A stretch of 64,000 nt of DNA from CAISKJ01 sp046351555 (GCA_046351555.1 JAXLYI010000031.1:1-64000), one strand, 5' to 3'. Shown: positions 1 through 9,097, counted from the stretch's first letter. The notes: a model not told the origin generated them from the sequence alone. Translations and numbers: made by a program.

Positions 1-682
1 CGGGGTGCTCGAAGTCGCGCGGGTTGGCGAGGCCGTTGGAGCCGATGGGCCCGAGCTCGGGGAGGCGGAAGGGGGCGCCGTGGTTCTCGCAGACGTAGCC
101 CGCGGCCTCGCCGTCGGGGAGCTCGACGCGGAAGCGGACGCCCCGCGGAATCACCGCGCAGTGGAGGGCGCCGACGGTGAGCGCGCCCATCTCGGTGACG
201 AGCCGCAGGCGCCCCGCGCGCGGCACGACGAGCAGCTCGCCGTCGGCGTCGAAGAACACCGCGTCGACCATCGAGCGGTTGCAGGCGTAGGCGTGGATCG
301 CGATGCCGTGGCCGGCGGCGGGCGACCCGTTGCCGCCGTAGGTGGCGAGCGAGTCGACGAAGTCCGTCGGCGCGGCGGGCACGGGGAGCGGGTCCCAGCG
401 GAGGCGGTTGGGCGAGGGGGGGACCTCGTCGAAGGGGCCGCTGCGGAGGTGGCCCTGGGCGACGGGCTCGAAGGCGCGGTGCGCGGCGGTGGGGCGGAGG
501 CGGTAGAGCCAGCTCCGGCGGTTCTCGCGGCGCGGCGCGGTGAAGGCGGTGCCCGAGAGCTGCTCGGCGTAGAGGCCGAGGGGCGCGCGCTGCGGGGAGT
601 TGCGGCCGACGGGGAGCGCGCCGGGCGCGGCCTCGGTCGCGTGCTCGTTGCCGAATCCGGTGAGGTAGGCTTCGTCGTCCAT
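1..682 (-). CDS. hmgA: Homogentisate 1,2-dioxygenase, N-terminal part (runs off the window)
   Basis: The frame starts at an ATG (complement of 680-682) and stays open to the left edge, so about 227 codons are present and the C-terminal catalytic half is missing. The protein opens with YLTGFGNEHATEAAPGALPV, followed by NSPQRAPLGLYAEQLSGTAF and RRSWLYRLRP. This is the conserved N-terminal block of homogentisate 1,2-dioxygenase, the non-haem iron enzyme that opens the homogentisate ring to maleylacetoacetate in tyrosine/phenylalanine breakdown. The iron ligands lie in the C-terminal domain and cannot be checked here. A 56-bp gap separates it from the upstream lipoprotein gene on the same strand. 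Family assignment is strong. Confidence 0.93.
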   Translation of the reverse strand, partial: MDDEAYLTGFGNEHATEAAPGALPVGRNSPQRAPLGLYAEQLSGTAFTAPRRENRRSWLYRLRPTAAHRAFEPVAQGHLRSGPFDEVPPSPNRLRWDPLPVPAAPTDFVDSLATYGGNGSPAAGHGIAIHAYACNRSMVDAVFFDADGELLVVPRAGRLRLVTEMGALTVGALHCAVIPRGVRFRVELPDGEAAGYVCENHGAPFRLPELGPIGSNGLANPRDFEHP

Positions 683-738
683 CGCGGGGTCCTCGTGCGG
701 GAGTGTGTACCCGAAGTCGGCGCCGCGGGGCGAGGGGG

Positions 739-1917
739 TTACTGCCCGCTGCCGCCGAGCGAGCCGCGCAACGTGCCCGTGGGGGCGAAGCTCTGGCCGT
801 CGAAGGTGAAGCGCTCGGAGGGGTCGCCGCGGACGAGGACGACGCCGCGCTGCATCGGGGTGCGCTCGTCGAGCTCGCCGCCGACGGCGAGGGTGATCTG
901 GTTGTTGCCGCCGACGCCGTGGAGCGTGGCGGGGGTGAGCGAGGGCGAGACGTACGAGGGCGCGTCGACGCCGGGGCGCGCGCCCGCGGCGACGTGTGCG
1001 GTGAGACCGTTGGCGCCGACGACGAAGACGTTGAACTCGTCGAGCACGTGGACGCCGTTGACGCCGCCGAGGCCCGACAGCGCTTCGAAGCGCGCGAACC
1101 CGCCGCCCGGCCCGCCGCGGAGCACGAAGCCCGAGGCGACGCCGCCGACCGCGAAGCACGTGCCGCCATAGCAGGACACGGTGAACATCCGGTTGTCGGC
1201 GCTGGTGATCGGGACGGGGAGGCGGGCGATGGTGGCGCCGTCCTCGCTCATGCGGAGCATCGTGCCGCCGGACCCCACGATGAGGAAGGCGTCGGCGGCG
1301 CGGGTGATCTTGTAGAGGTTCTCGTCGCGCGCGGACTCGGGGACGGGGACGCGGGTGAAGGACGCGCCGTCGTAGTGGACGAGCACCCCTTTGGGCCCGG
1401 TGGGTTGTGCGGAGCCGCCGACGAGCCACACGCTGGTGGGCGAGTCGGCCCAGACGCCCCAGAAGGTCGGCGCGCCCTCGGCGAAGGTGAGCCCGAGCGG
1501 GAGCGTTTCGCAGCGGTCGTCGCGGCGCCGCAACACCGTGCCGTTCTCGCCCACCGCCCACACCTCCCGGACGGCCGTGTCGCGCTCGACGCCGTGCGCC
1601 CACCAGAGGACGGCGTCCGCGCGGCAGCGCGTGGTGAAGCGCCCGATGGAGTACTCGACGAGCCGCCCCGCGGACATGCCCGTGCCCGCGAGGCGCGCGG
1701 GGTCGACGCCGACGAAGCCGCCGGTGAGCCACACCGAGCCCGGGTGCGAGCGCGGCCCCCAGGCCGAGAGGAGCGATCCCCCCGGCGCGCCGTTGACCGC
1801 GAGGCGGAAGAGGTCGTTGCCTTCGGGCTCGGGGCCGGGGCACGCGGCGAAGGAGAGCGCGGACGACGCGGCGAGCGCGCACGCGAAGGCGAAGCGAAGC
1901 GTGGGGCGGAGGTTCAT
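739..1917 (-). CDS. Secreted lipoprotein with propeller-like WxVG repeats
   Basis: 392 residues. A signal peptide ends in a lipobox (FAAC, Cys about residue 25), so the mature protein is probably lipid-anchored. The body carries about seven degenerate repeats of a hydrophobic [VI]W.VG or AVG strand followed by a short turn (EVWAVGENGTVL, VWLVGGSAQ, FLIVGSGGTML, VFVVGANGLTA, TLAVGGEL). This resembles the blades of beta-propeller proteins common in myxobacterial surface lipoproteins. No catalytic motif is visible and no substrate can be named. It lies 31 bp downstream of the prsW-like gene and may share its transcript. The propeller fold is inferred from repeat spacing. Confidence 0.75.
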   Translation of the reverse strand: MNLRPTLRFAFACALAASSALSFAACPGPEPEGNDLFRLAVNGAPGGSLLSAWGPRSHPGSVWLTGGFVGVDPARLAGTGMSAGRLVEYSIGRFTTRCRADAVLWWAHGVERDTAVREVWAVGENGTVLRRRDDRCETLPLGLTFAEGAPTFWGVWADSPTSVWLVGGSAQPTGPKGVLVHYDGASFTRVPVPESARDENLYKITRAADAFLIVGSGGTMLRMSEDGATIARLPVPITSADNRMFTVSCYGGTCFAVGGVASGFVLRGGPGGGFARFEALSGLGGVNGVHVLDEFNVFVVGANGLTAHVAAGARPGVDAPSYVSPSLTPATLHGVGGNNQITLAVGGELDERTPMQRGVVLVRGDPSERFTFDGQSFAPTGTLRGSLGGSGQ

Positions 1918-1948
1918 CGAGGGGGGAGAATTCGCAACGCGCGTGCCG

Positions 1949-3160
1949 TCACCAGCGCGGCGGGCCGGGCGGGGGGTACGGGTTGTGCGGCTGCTGCGGC
2001 TGGGGGTACGGGTTGTGCGGCTGCTGCGGATAGCCGTAGGGCTGCTGGGGCGCGGGCCCCTGGAGCTGCGCGCGGAGGGTGCGGATCTCCTCGCGGAGGG
2101 GAACGATGAAGTCGTAGCTGACGGTGCGCCGCTGGCCGCGCCAGGCGCGCTCGGCGTGCCACTTGGAGAGGGCGAGGCGGGCGCACGCGCGGACGATCTG
2201 CGCGCGGATGGCGCCGCCGGGGCCCATCGCGGCCTTGAAGATGCCGAAGGCCGAGCCGACGAGTTCGAACTCCTCGCGGGTGACGGTGCCGAGGAGCACC
2301 TCGTCCTGGAGGTTGGCGCGGATGATCTGCCCGCGGCGGCGGACGAGCGCGATCACCATCCCGAGGAAGGCCGCCACGAAGAGGAACCACAGCGGCAGGA
2401 GGATGAGGATGATCGGGACGTTGACCGCGGCGGAGAAGACGGAGGAGCCGTTCCAGACGAAGTGGAGGAAGACGGCGGCGGCGTAGCCGAGGAAGGGGGC
2501 GGCCCAGCGGAGCGCGCCGGTGGCGGTCTCGCGCGAGACGCCGAAGCCGATGCCCGTCATCGCGGTGAAGAGCGGGTGCGCCCACGGGGTGATGACGCCG
2601 CGGAGGACGAAGAGCCCGGTGAGCGCGGTCTCGCCCTGCTTGGCCGCGCGGGCGTAGTAGATGACGTTCTCGACGGCGGCGAAGCCCAGCGCGACGAAGG
2701 TGGCGTAGATGATCCCGTCGACCACGCCGTCGAACTCGCGCCGCCAGAAGTAGAACATCCCCGCGACGGCGAGGCCCTTCATGAACTCCTCGACCACCGG
2801 CGCCGAGACCACCGCCGACGCGCCCTCGCCGAACACGCTCGCGACGACGGTGTTGATCACCCCCGACACGCCGCACGCGGCCACCGCGCCCCAGACGAAC
2901 ACCATCGCGAGCGCCCACGCGGGCTCGGGGTCGTAGCGGTCGAGCAGGCGCGGCACGGTCATGTAGACGATCACCGCGGGGAAGGCGAGCGCCGCCGCGG
3001 AGATCATGTTGCCGTAGAGCGCGAGCGGGTCGCGCTCCAGGAGCGGCGGCAGGAGGAAGACGAGCGTGAAGAGCAGGCCCCCGAGCAGGAGGCCGAGCGC
3101 GTAGAGCACGGTGCCCGCGGTGCGGCGCGAGCGTTCGGGGTCGGGGAGGTTGGGGCTCAT
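1949..3160 (-). CDS. PrsW-type intramembrane metalloprotease
   Basis: 403 residues from the ATG at 3160; the frame is open further upstream but that part looks non-coding. At least eight hydrophobic segments span residues 15-310. The family's polar motifs are present: EEFMK (E124, E125, K128), FAAVEN (F160 to E164 and N165), HPLFTAMTGIGFG, and HFVWN in a later helix. PrsW-like proteases cut single-pass membrane proteins such as anti-sigma factors; the substrate here is unknown. The hydrophilic C-terminal tail holds a duplicated QQPHNPYP segment encoded by a 30-bp direct repeat near 1972-2031. Membership in the PrsW/CPBP-like superfamily is well supported; a role in signalling is family knowledge. 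Confidence 0.88.
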   Translation of the reverse strand: MSPNLPDPERSRRTAGTVLYALGLLLGGLLFTLVFLLPPLLERDPLALYGNMISAAALAFPAVIVYMTVPRLLDRYDPEPAWALAMVFVWGAVAACGVSGVINTVVASVFGEGASAVVSAPVVEEFMKGLAVAGMFYFWRREFDGVVDGIIYATFVALGFAAVENVIYYARAAKQGETALTGLFVLRGVITPWAHPLFTAMTGIGFGVSRETATGALRWAAPFLGYAAAVFLHFVWNGSSVFSAAVNVPIILILLPLWFLFVAAFLGMVIALVRRRGQIIRANLQDEVLLGTVTREEFELVGSAFGIFKAAMGPGGAIRAQIVRACARLALSKWHAERAWRGQRRTVSYDFIVPLREEIRTLRAQLQGPAPQQPYGYPQQPHNPYPQPQQPHNPYPPPGPPRW

Positions 3161-3219
3161 CCGTCGCGGGACGATAACACCCGAGGCGGCAGGGGAGGGG
3201 GGACCGACGCTGCGGTCGA

Positions 3220-3885
3220 TCAGCGCGGGGCGTAGACGACGCCGGGGGCGCCGACCACGGGGCCGGTGACCATGCCCGGCTGGGCCATCACGGGCTGCGC
3301 CTGCCCGTTGAAGGGCATCGCGAACATCTGCACGCCGATGGCGCCGCGACCCGAGTACGCGCGGATGCGGAGCTGGGCGCCGATCGGCGGCATCCCCGGC
3401 GGAATGCACAGCGGGCGGTTGAGGCCGATGACCGGGAAGTTGTCGGGCGAGCGGTCGTGGTCGACCTCACGGCCGGTCTGGTCGTAGAGGAAGAGGTCGA
3501 GGTCGCGGACGCCGGACCCGCCCACTGCGATGATGCGGTAGCAGAAGCCCGCCTGCACCTGGCCGGGCACCGTCACGCCCGCGAGGCCCTCCTGGATGTT
3601 GGCGCGCACGAGGTCGGACGCGACGCCGTAGCCCGCGGCGTACTGGCGGGCGCGCAGGGCCATGTGGTTGGCGACCTCGTCGTAGACGCCGCCGGGGACC
3701 CACGTCGGGCCGACCGCGACGATGGTCGGCGGGGGCGCCATCGGGGCGGTGGTGACGGTCTGGGTCGGGGGCGGGATGTTGACGGTGGGCTGCACGGTCG
3801 TCGAGCCGCCACATCCGCCGAGGACGCTGGCGCTCATGTACGCGGCCGAGCAGGCGAGGGCGAGGGAAAGAACCCGGGTCTTCAT
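3220..3885 (-). CDS. Putative lipoprotein, unknown function
   Basis: 221 residues from the ATG at 3885. An in-frame GTG two codons upstream (3891) is possible, but the AGGAG lies too close to it and is better spaced for the ATG. The signal peptide ends in a lipobox (VLGGC). A Pro/Thr-rich linker follows, then a domain with one cysteine pair (GFCYRIIAVG and RPLCIPPG) that contains DLDLFLYDQTGREV, a phrase typical of beta-sandwich domains in bacterial secreted proteins. The C-terminus is a flexible Gln/Pro/Gly/Val-rich tail. No enzyme motif is seen. It lies just upstream of the prsW-like gene on the same strand, separated by 59 bp. Confidence 0.7.
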   Translation of the reverse strand: MKTRVLSLALACSAAYMSASVLGGCGGSTTVQPTVNIPPPTQTVTTAPMAPPPTIVAVGPTWVPGGVYDEVANHMALRARQYAAGYGVASDLVRANIQEGLAGVTVPGQVQAGFCYRIIAVGGSGVRDLDLFLYDQTGREVDHDRSPDNFPVIGLNRPLCIPPGMPPIGAQLRIRAYSGRGAIGVQMFAMPFNGQAQPVMAQPGMVTGPVVGAPGVVYAPR

Positions 3886-4015
3886 CGACACACTTCTCCT
3901 GGTTTCGAGGCGGTTTCGTCGTGAGGCGCCAACGCGCGCGGCACCCCGCGGGGCGAGATTGTTACCGCCCTTCGGCCGCCGTTGCCAACAGGGAACGCGA
4001 CCGGAATGCGACGGC

Positions 4016-4366
4016 TTACAGCGCGGTGAGGTGTTCCTGGACAGCGGCGCAGAGGGCGGCGGCGCCCCCGGTGAGCTCCCGGCAGGCGGCGTCGAGCTCG
4101 GGCCAGGGCGCCCCGGCGGCCTTCTTCTCCGCCACCGCGCACACGCCGGCGAAGTCCGCGGCGCCGACGTTGGCGCTGGCGCCCTTGAGGCTGTGGGCGA
4201 TGCGCCCGAAGCGCGTGCGGTCGCGGTCGTTGGCGGCGGCGTAGAGGTCCGCGCTGCGCTGCTGGAGGTCGAGCGCGTAGGCCTCCAGGATCTCGCGGAT
4301 GACCTCGGTGTCGTCGCCGAAGAGGTCGCGGAGGGTCTGCAGGTCGAGGGCGGCGCCTTGGGCCAT
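4016..4366 (-). CDS. HPt-domain phosphotransfer protein
   Basis: 116 residues, essentially one four-helix HPt domain. The phospho-accepting histidine is H58 in RIAHSLKGASANVGA, the classical HPt signature (HxLKGxSxxxGA). HPt proteins relay phosphate between receiver domains in multi-step phosphorelays. No histidine kinase or response regulator lies next to it, so its partners must be elsewhere. It is divergently transcribed from metG, and the 170-bp region between them (4367-4536) probably holds both promoters. Confidence 0.92.
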   Translation of the reverse strand: MAQGAALDLQTLRDLFGDDTEVIREILEAYALDLQQRSADLYAAANDRDRTRFGRIAHSLKGASANVGAADFAGVCAVAEKKAAGAPWPELDAACRELTGGAAALCAAVQEHLTAL

Positions 4367-4536
4367 AGGGGTTCGGATCTCCTTTTCTCTCCCCTTGATC
4401 GGTGCGGCGCGCGGGCCCCTTGAGAGCCCGCGCGCGGGCGGTGCGCGGCGCGCGGACGATGCCGCCTTCGCCCCGGGGGGCCCCGGTGTTATAGGTTCCG
4501 CCCCCCGCGGTCGGCGCGGGAGATCCGAGGGCCCCG

Positions 4537-6570
4537 ATGAGCGGTCGCTTCTACGTCACCACCCCCATCTACTACGTCAACGCGTCGCCCCACGTGGGCA
4601 CGGCCTACACCACCGTCGTGGCCGACGCGCTCGCGCGCTACCACCGCCTCCGCGGCGACGAGACCTTCTTCCTCACGGGGACCGACGAGCACGGCCTCAA
4701 GCTCCAGACCGAGGCCGAGAAGCAGGGGATGACCCCGCAGGCCTTCGTCGACTCGATGTCCGAGCGCTTCCGGGCGCTGCTCCCGAAGCTGCTCCTGACG
4801 CCCGACGATTTCATCCGCACGACGCAGGCCCGCCACGAGGCGCGCGTCCAGCACTGGTGGGCGCGCTGCCGCGAGGCCGGGGACATCTACCTCGGCGCGT
4901 GGGAGGGGCTCTACTGCGTCGCCTGCGAGGAGATGTACACCGAGAAGGAGCTCCTCCCGGGGGGCCTGTGCCCCGTCCACGAGCGGCCCGTCGGGCGCGT
5001 GCAGGAGGAGTCGTACTTCTTCCGCATGAGCCGCTACGCCGACCGGCTGCTCGCGTACTACAAGCGCCGCCCGGAGGCGGTGCGGCCGGAGACGCGACTC
5101 AACGAGGTGGTGTCGTTCATCGAGGGCGGCCTGCGCGACCTGTCGATCTCCCGCACCAGCTTCACCTGGGGGATCCCCGTCCCGGGCGACCCGAAGCACG
5201 TGATGTACGTGTGGTTCGACGCGCTCTTCAACTACCTCACGGCGGTGGAAGACCAGGGGCGCGCGGGGCGCTTCTGGCCGCCCGACGTGCAGCTCGTGGG
5301 CAAGGACATCCTGCGCTTCCACGCGGTGTACTGGCCGGCGTTCCTGATGTCGGCGGGCTTCGAAGACGACGCGCTGCCGCGCACGGTGTGGGGCCACGGC
5401 TGGCTCGTCACGGGCGGCAAGAAGGTGTCGAAGACCCGCGCGGGCGGCGGCGTGAGCCGGGGGACCACCGACGCCGTCCGCCTCGCCGACGCGCTCGGCG
5501 CCGACGCGCTGCGGTACTTCCTCCTGCGCGAGGTGTCGTTCGGGCAGGACGGCGAGTGGTCGGTGCCCGCGCTGGTGGGCCGCGTGCGCGCCGAGCTCAC
5601 TGAGACGGTGGGCAACCTGCTCAACCGCGCGCTCCCCTTCCTGGCGAAGCACTTCGACGGCCTCGTGCCCGTGCCGGGCGAGCCCACGGACGTCGACCGC
5701 GCGCTCGAGGCCGCGGCCGAGTCCGCCGCGCGTGGCGCAGCAGAAGCGTGGGGCGAGCCCGCACCGCATCGCGCCCTCGAACACACGATCGAGCTGGCCC
5801 GCGCCGGCAACAAGTACTTCGACGAGAGCGCCCCGTGGAAGCTCGCGAAGTCCGGCGACCTCGCGCGCCTCGCGACGGTGATCTACCACGTGCTCGAGGT
5901 CGTCCGGCAGGTGTCGCTCGCGCTCTGGCCGGCGACGCCGTCGAAGAGCGACGCCCTCCGCGCGCAGCTCGGGCTCGAGCCGATGGCCGGGCACGTCGGC
6001 GCCGACCTCTGGCCTCACACCTGGGGCGGCCTCGCGTCCGGCACGAAGGTCGCGCCGGGGTCGCCGGTGTTCCCGCGCTACGACGCGCAGCAGGAGGCGC
6101 AGATCTTCGCCGCGCTCGATGTGAGCGCGGACGACGGCGCCGAGGAGAAGGCGCCGCCGGCGAAGGCCGAGCCGCCGCCCGCAAAGAAGGCCGAGAAGGC
6201 CCCGGAGAAGCCCGTGAACGACGCACCCCCGCCGCCCCCGATCACCTACGACGAGCTGATGGCGAAGGTCGACCTCCGCGTCGGCCGCGTGAAGACCGCC
6301 GAGCGCATCCCGCGCAAGGACCGGCTGCTCAAGCTCACGGTCGACCTCGGCGAGCCCACGGGGCCGCGCACGATCATCGCCGGCATCGCGACCGCGTACG
6401 CCCCCGAGGCCCTCGTCGAGCGCCAGGTGGTCGTCGTCGCCAACCTCCCGCCGCGCGACTTCGGCGGGGGCCTCGTGTCGCACGGGATGCTCCTCGCGGC
6501 CTCCACCGCCGACGGCCTCACGCTCGCGACCTTCGAGAAGGACGCGGCGCCCGGCACCCGCGTGAAGTAG
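4537..6570 (+). CDS. metG: Methionyl-tRNA synthetase with C-terminal tRNA-binding domain
   Basis: 677 residues. It charges tRNA-Met with methionine. The class I signature is at H19-V-G-T, and a zinc knuckle is formed by C127, C130, C145 and H148. The Rossmann and anticodon-binding domains are followed by a Lys/Glu/Pro-rich linker (about 530-565) and a tRNA-binding domain of the EMAP-II/Trbp111 type from about residue 569 (DLRVGRVKTAERIPRKDRLL). The catalytic KMSKS loop reads KKVSKTRAGGGVSRGTTD (from about residue 296), which departs from the usual KMSKSLGN. The HEAT-repeat gene starts 7 bp downstream and tatD overlaps that gene, so the three probably form one operon. Confidence 0.96.
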   Translation: MSGRFYVTTPIYYVNASPHVGTAYTTVVADALARYHRLRGDETFFLTGTDEHGLKLQTEAEKQGMTPQAFVDSMSERFRALLPKLLLTPDDFIRTTQARHEARVQHWWARCREAGDIYLGAWEGLYCVACEEMYTEKELLPGGLCPVHERPVGRVQEESYFFRMSRYADRLLAYYKRRPEAVRPETRLNEVVSFIEGGLRDLSISRTSFTWGIPVPGDPKHVMYVWFDALFNYLTAVEDQGRAGRFWPPDVQLVGKDILRFHAVYWPAFLMSAGFEDDALPRTVWGHGWLVTGGKKVSKTRAGGGVSRGTTDAVRLADALGADALRYFLLREVSFGQDGEWSVPALVGRVRAELTETVGNLLNRALPFLAKHFDGLVPVPGEPTDVDRALEAAAESAARGAAEAWGEPAPHRALEHTIELARAGNKYFDESAPWKLAKSGDLARLATVIYHVLEVVRQVSLALWPATPSKSDALRAQLGLEPMAGHVGADLWPHTWGGLASGTKVAPGSPVFPRYDAQQEAQIFAALDVSADDGAEEKAPPAKAEPPPAKKAEKAPEKPVNDAPPPPPITYDELMAKVDLRVGRVKTAERIPRKDRLLKLTVDLGEPTGPRTIIAGIATAYAPEALVERQVVVVANLPPRDFGGGLVSHGMLLAASTADGLTLATFEKDAAPGTRVK

Positions 6571-6577
6571 CGCCGCC

Positions 6578-7723
6578 GTGTTCGGCCTGACGCCCCTGCG
6601 CCGCACCTTCGACGCCGCGCTGCGCGACCTGCGCTCGCCGCGGGCCGAGGTGCGCGCCTCCGCCGCCCACGACCTCGGGCTGGTGGGCGACGAGGACCCG
6701 CGCCGCGCCGCCGACGCCGTCGCCCCGCTGGCCGACGACGACTCGTCCGACGTGCGCGGCGCGGCGCTCACCGCGCTCGGCGTCCTGCGCGCGCGGCAGC
6801 ACGTCGAGCGGATCGCCGCGCGCCTGGAGGACGGCGACTCCACCGTGCGCCAGCTCGCCGCGATGGCCCTCGCGGAGGTGGGCGGCGAGCGCGCGCTCGC
6901 GGCGCTGCGGTCGGCGGCGACGTCCCCGCGCGCCGACGTTCGCTTCCAGGGGCTGCTCGGCGTGCTCGCGCTCGACGCGGGGGCGGGCTTCCCGCTCGCG
7001 CTCGACGCGCTGGCGGGGTCCGACGCGTGGATCGCCTCCGAGGCCGCCGAGCAGCTCGGACGACTCTTCGCCGCCGACCCCGAGGCCCGCACCGAGAACG
7101 CCCTCGGCGAGGCCGAGCGGGCCCGCGCGCTCGAGGGGTTGCGCGCGCACCTCGACGACGCCGACGCGCGCGTCGCGGTGGCCGCGGCGATGGCGCTCCT
7201 GCGCGCGGGCGATGAGGCTGGGGGGCCCCGCGTGTGCGCGTTCGTGCGGACGGTGGGGACGGTGGCGGGCCGCGAGCTGCGCGACCTCGCCGTCGACGCG
7301 ATCGAGCTCCTCGGCGGGGTCTCGGGCGAGGCGCGCGAGCGGGCCCGCGAGGCGCTCACCGCGGTGGCCTGGCGGGTGGTTCCGACGCCCGAGCGCGCGG
7401 CGGCGCGGGCGGCCCTGGCGCGGATGGGCGACCCCCGCGCGACCGAGGAGATCGTGCTCCAGCTCCGCTCGCTGCTCCCGGGGCGCCGCGAGGCTGCCGT
7501 CCGCATGGCGCGCCTCGCGCGGTTGGGGGCGGCCGAGGGTGCGCTGCTCGGCCTGCTCGAAGGGGGCGGCGCCGACGAGGCCCTGGTGATCGACGCGCTC
7601 GGGGCGCTCGGCGGCGAGCGGTCGCGTCAGGCGCTCGACCGCCTCGCGCGCGCCGACGGGCGGGCCGAGCTCCGCGACGCCGCGCGCCGCGCGCTCGCTT
7701 CCATCGAGGAGAGGACGCCGTGA
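6578..7723 (+). CDS. HEAT-repeat protein
   Basis: 381 residues from a GTG start 7 bp after metG. The whole protein consists of short helical repeats of HEAT/PBS-lyase type, with the phrase [DE][DS]S..VR..A..ALG.[LV] recurring (for example DDSSDVRGAALTALGVL, GDSTVRQLAAMALAEVG and LRDAARRALASI). HEAT solenoids bind other proteins, and no partner can be read from the sequence. The stop overlaps the GTG of tatD by 4 bp (GTGA), which implies translational coupling. No signal peptide is present, so it should be cytoplasmic. Confidence 0.85.
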   Translation: MFGLTPLRRTFDAALRDLRSPRAEVRASAAHDLGLVGDEDPRRAADAVAPLADDDSSDVRGAALTALGVLRARQHVERIAARLEDGDSTVRQLAAMALAEVGGERALAALRSAATSPRADVRFQGLLGVLALDAGAGFPLALDALAGSDAWIASEAAEQLGRLFAADPEARTENALGEAERARALEGLRAHLDDADARVAVAAAMALLRAGDEAGGPRVCAFVRTVGTVAGRELRDLAVDAIELLGGVSGEARERAREALTAVAWRVVPTPERAAARAALARMGDPRATEEIVLQLRSLLPGRREAAVRMARLARLGAAEGALLGLLEGGGADEALVIDALGALGGERSRQALDRLARADGRAELRDAARRALASIEERTP

Positions 7724-8517
7724 AGACCCCCATCGTCGACTCGCACTGCCACCTGGACTTCGCCGACTTCGGCCCGGAGCGCGCCGACGTGCTCGCGCGC
7801 GGGCGCGCCGAGGGCATCACGTGGTTCGTCACCATCGGTTCGGGGCGCGGCGCGGAGAGCGCGGCCGACGCGGTGGCGCTCGCCCACGAGCACGCCGATG
7901 TGGTGGCGACGGTCGGCGTCCACCCCCACGACGCGAAGCTCGCGACCGACGAGGCGCTCGCCGCGGTGGAGGCCCTCGCGGCCGACCCCCGCGTGGTGGC
8001 GGTCGGCGAGGTGGGGCTCGACCACCACTACGACCTCTCGCCGCGCGACGCGCAGGCGGTGGCCTTCCGGCGCTTCGTCGCGATGGCGCGGCGGGTGAAG
8101 AAGCCCCTGGTGATCCACACGCGCGCGGCGCCCGCGGAGACGCTCTCGGTGCTGCGGGAGGAGGGCGCCCGCGACGTGGGCGGGGTGATCCACTGCTTCA
8201 CCGAGGACGCCGCCTTCGCGAAGGCCGCGATGGACCTCGGCTTCGACATCTCCTTCTCGGGCATCGTGACCTTCAAGCGCTCGGACGACCTGCGCGCGGC
8301 CGCGAAGACCGTCCCCCTCGACCGGATGCTCATCGAGACCGACAGCCCCTACCTCGCGCCGATGCCGCACCGCGGGAAGCGCAACGAGCCCGCCTTCCTC
8401 GGGCGCACCGCGTCGCACCTCGCGTCCACGCTCGGCGTCGCCGAGGACGAGCTCCGCGCCCGCACCACCGAGAACGCGATCCGACGCTTCGGGCTCGACC
8501 GCTTCGCGCGCTCGTAG
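7720..8517 (+). CDS. tatD: TatD-family metal-dependent DNase
   Basis: 265 residues, the usual length for the family. The GTG start overlaps the HEAT gene stop and is preceded by GAGGAGAGG. Metal-binding residues of the amidohydrolase fold are visible: H9-x-H11 (DSHCHLDF), the Glu of VGEVGLDHHY, His of LVIHTRAA, His of VIHCF and Asp of IETDSPYLAP. TatD proteins are 3'-5' exonucleases or deoxyribonucleases involved in DNA repair and turnover. Gene order metG-(HEAT)-tatD resembles the metG-tatD pairing found in many bacteria. It converges with the next gene, with 4 bp between the two stop codons. Confidence 0.94.
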   Translation: MKTPIVDSHCHLDFADFGPERADVLARGRAEGITWFVTIGSGRGAESAADAVALAHEHADVVATVGVHPHDAKLATDEALAAVEALAADPRVVAVGEVGLDHHYDLSPRDAQAVAFRRFVAMARRVKKPLVIHTRAAPAETLSVLREEGARDVGGVIHCFTEDAAFAKAAMDLGFDISFSGIVTFKRSDDLRAAAKTVPLDRMLIETDSPYLAPMPHRGKRNEPAFLGRTASHLASTLGVAEDELRARTTENAIRRFGLDRFARS

Positions 8518-8521
8518 CCGC

Positions 8522-9097
8522 TCAGTCGCAGCCAGGGCCGCCGCGCGGGATGCACCCGAGCAGCGGGATCGCGCACCCGCACGTGGTGACCACGAGCACC
8601 GTGGCGCAGCAGTTCTCGTTGGAGCGGCAGGTCTGGCGCATGCCGAGCGCGCCCGTGCAGACCATCCCCGCAGGAGGAGGCGGAGGAGGCGGGGGCGGAG
8701 GCGGCGGCGGAGGCGGAGGCGGTGGTGGCGGAGGCGGAGGCGGAGGAGGAGGAGGCGGGGGCGGGGGCGGCGGAGGAGGCGGGGGCGGCGGAGGAGGAGG
8801 CGGCGGCTCGAAGACGTCGGCGGGTTCGGCGCGGTCGAGCGACACCGGCACATCGCCCTCGGTGGAGGCGTCGGGCGTGGTCTGCGCGTCGTCCGATGCG
8901 TCGGACCCGGAGGTGACGTCGTCGACGACGGAGCCGTCTTCTTCGGCGTCCTTCGGGGCCTTGTCGTCGCTGTCGGGGAGGGCCCCGCCGTCGTCGCCGG
9001 GGGCCGTGGGTCGCGGGTCTTCCGTGCCTTGCGCGCAGGCGGCGAGGCAGGCGAGGAGGCAGAGGGCGCGCGCGCGGGCCAGCGACGTCGGGGGCAT
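8522..9097 (-). CDS. Lipoprotein with a 45-residue polyproline tract
   Basis: 191 residues. The lipobox is LAAC (about residue 21). An acidic Asp/Ser/Thr linker is followed by exactly 45 consecutive proline codons (complement of 8672-8806), then a short C-terminal module with six cysteines (MVCTGALGMRQTCRSNENCC...). The proline codons are a mix of CCT, CCG, CCC and CCA, so the tract is not a simple DNA microsatellite. A rigid polyproline II rod of this length could span more than 100 angstrom. Its translation should depend on elongation factor P. The cysteine module probably forms disulfides outside the cytoplasm. Function is unknown. Confidence 0.8.
   Translation of the reverse strand: MPPTSLARARALCLLACLAACAQGTEDPRPTAPGDDGGALPDSDDKAPKDAEEDGSVVDDVTSGSDASDDAQTTPDASTEGDVPVSLDRAEPADVFEPPPPPPPPPPPPPPPPPPPPPPPPPPPPPPPPPPPPPPPPPPPPPAGMVCTGALGMRQTCRSNENCCATVLVVTTCGCAIPLLGCIPRGGPGCD

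Noticed and set aside
4489..7506. Minus-strand 1,005-codon frame opposite metG and the HEAT gene
   Set aside because: Ser/Arg/Ala-rich antisense translation; metG on the other strand has all its motifs.
8596..9097. Plus-strand polyglycine frame opposite the polyproline tract
   Set aside because: It is the complement of the proline codons; the minus-strand protein has a lipobox and a cysteine module.
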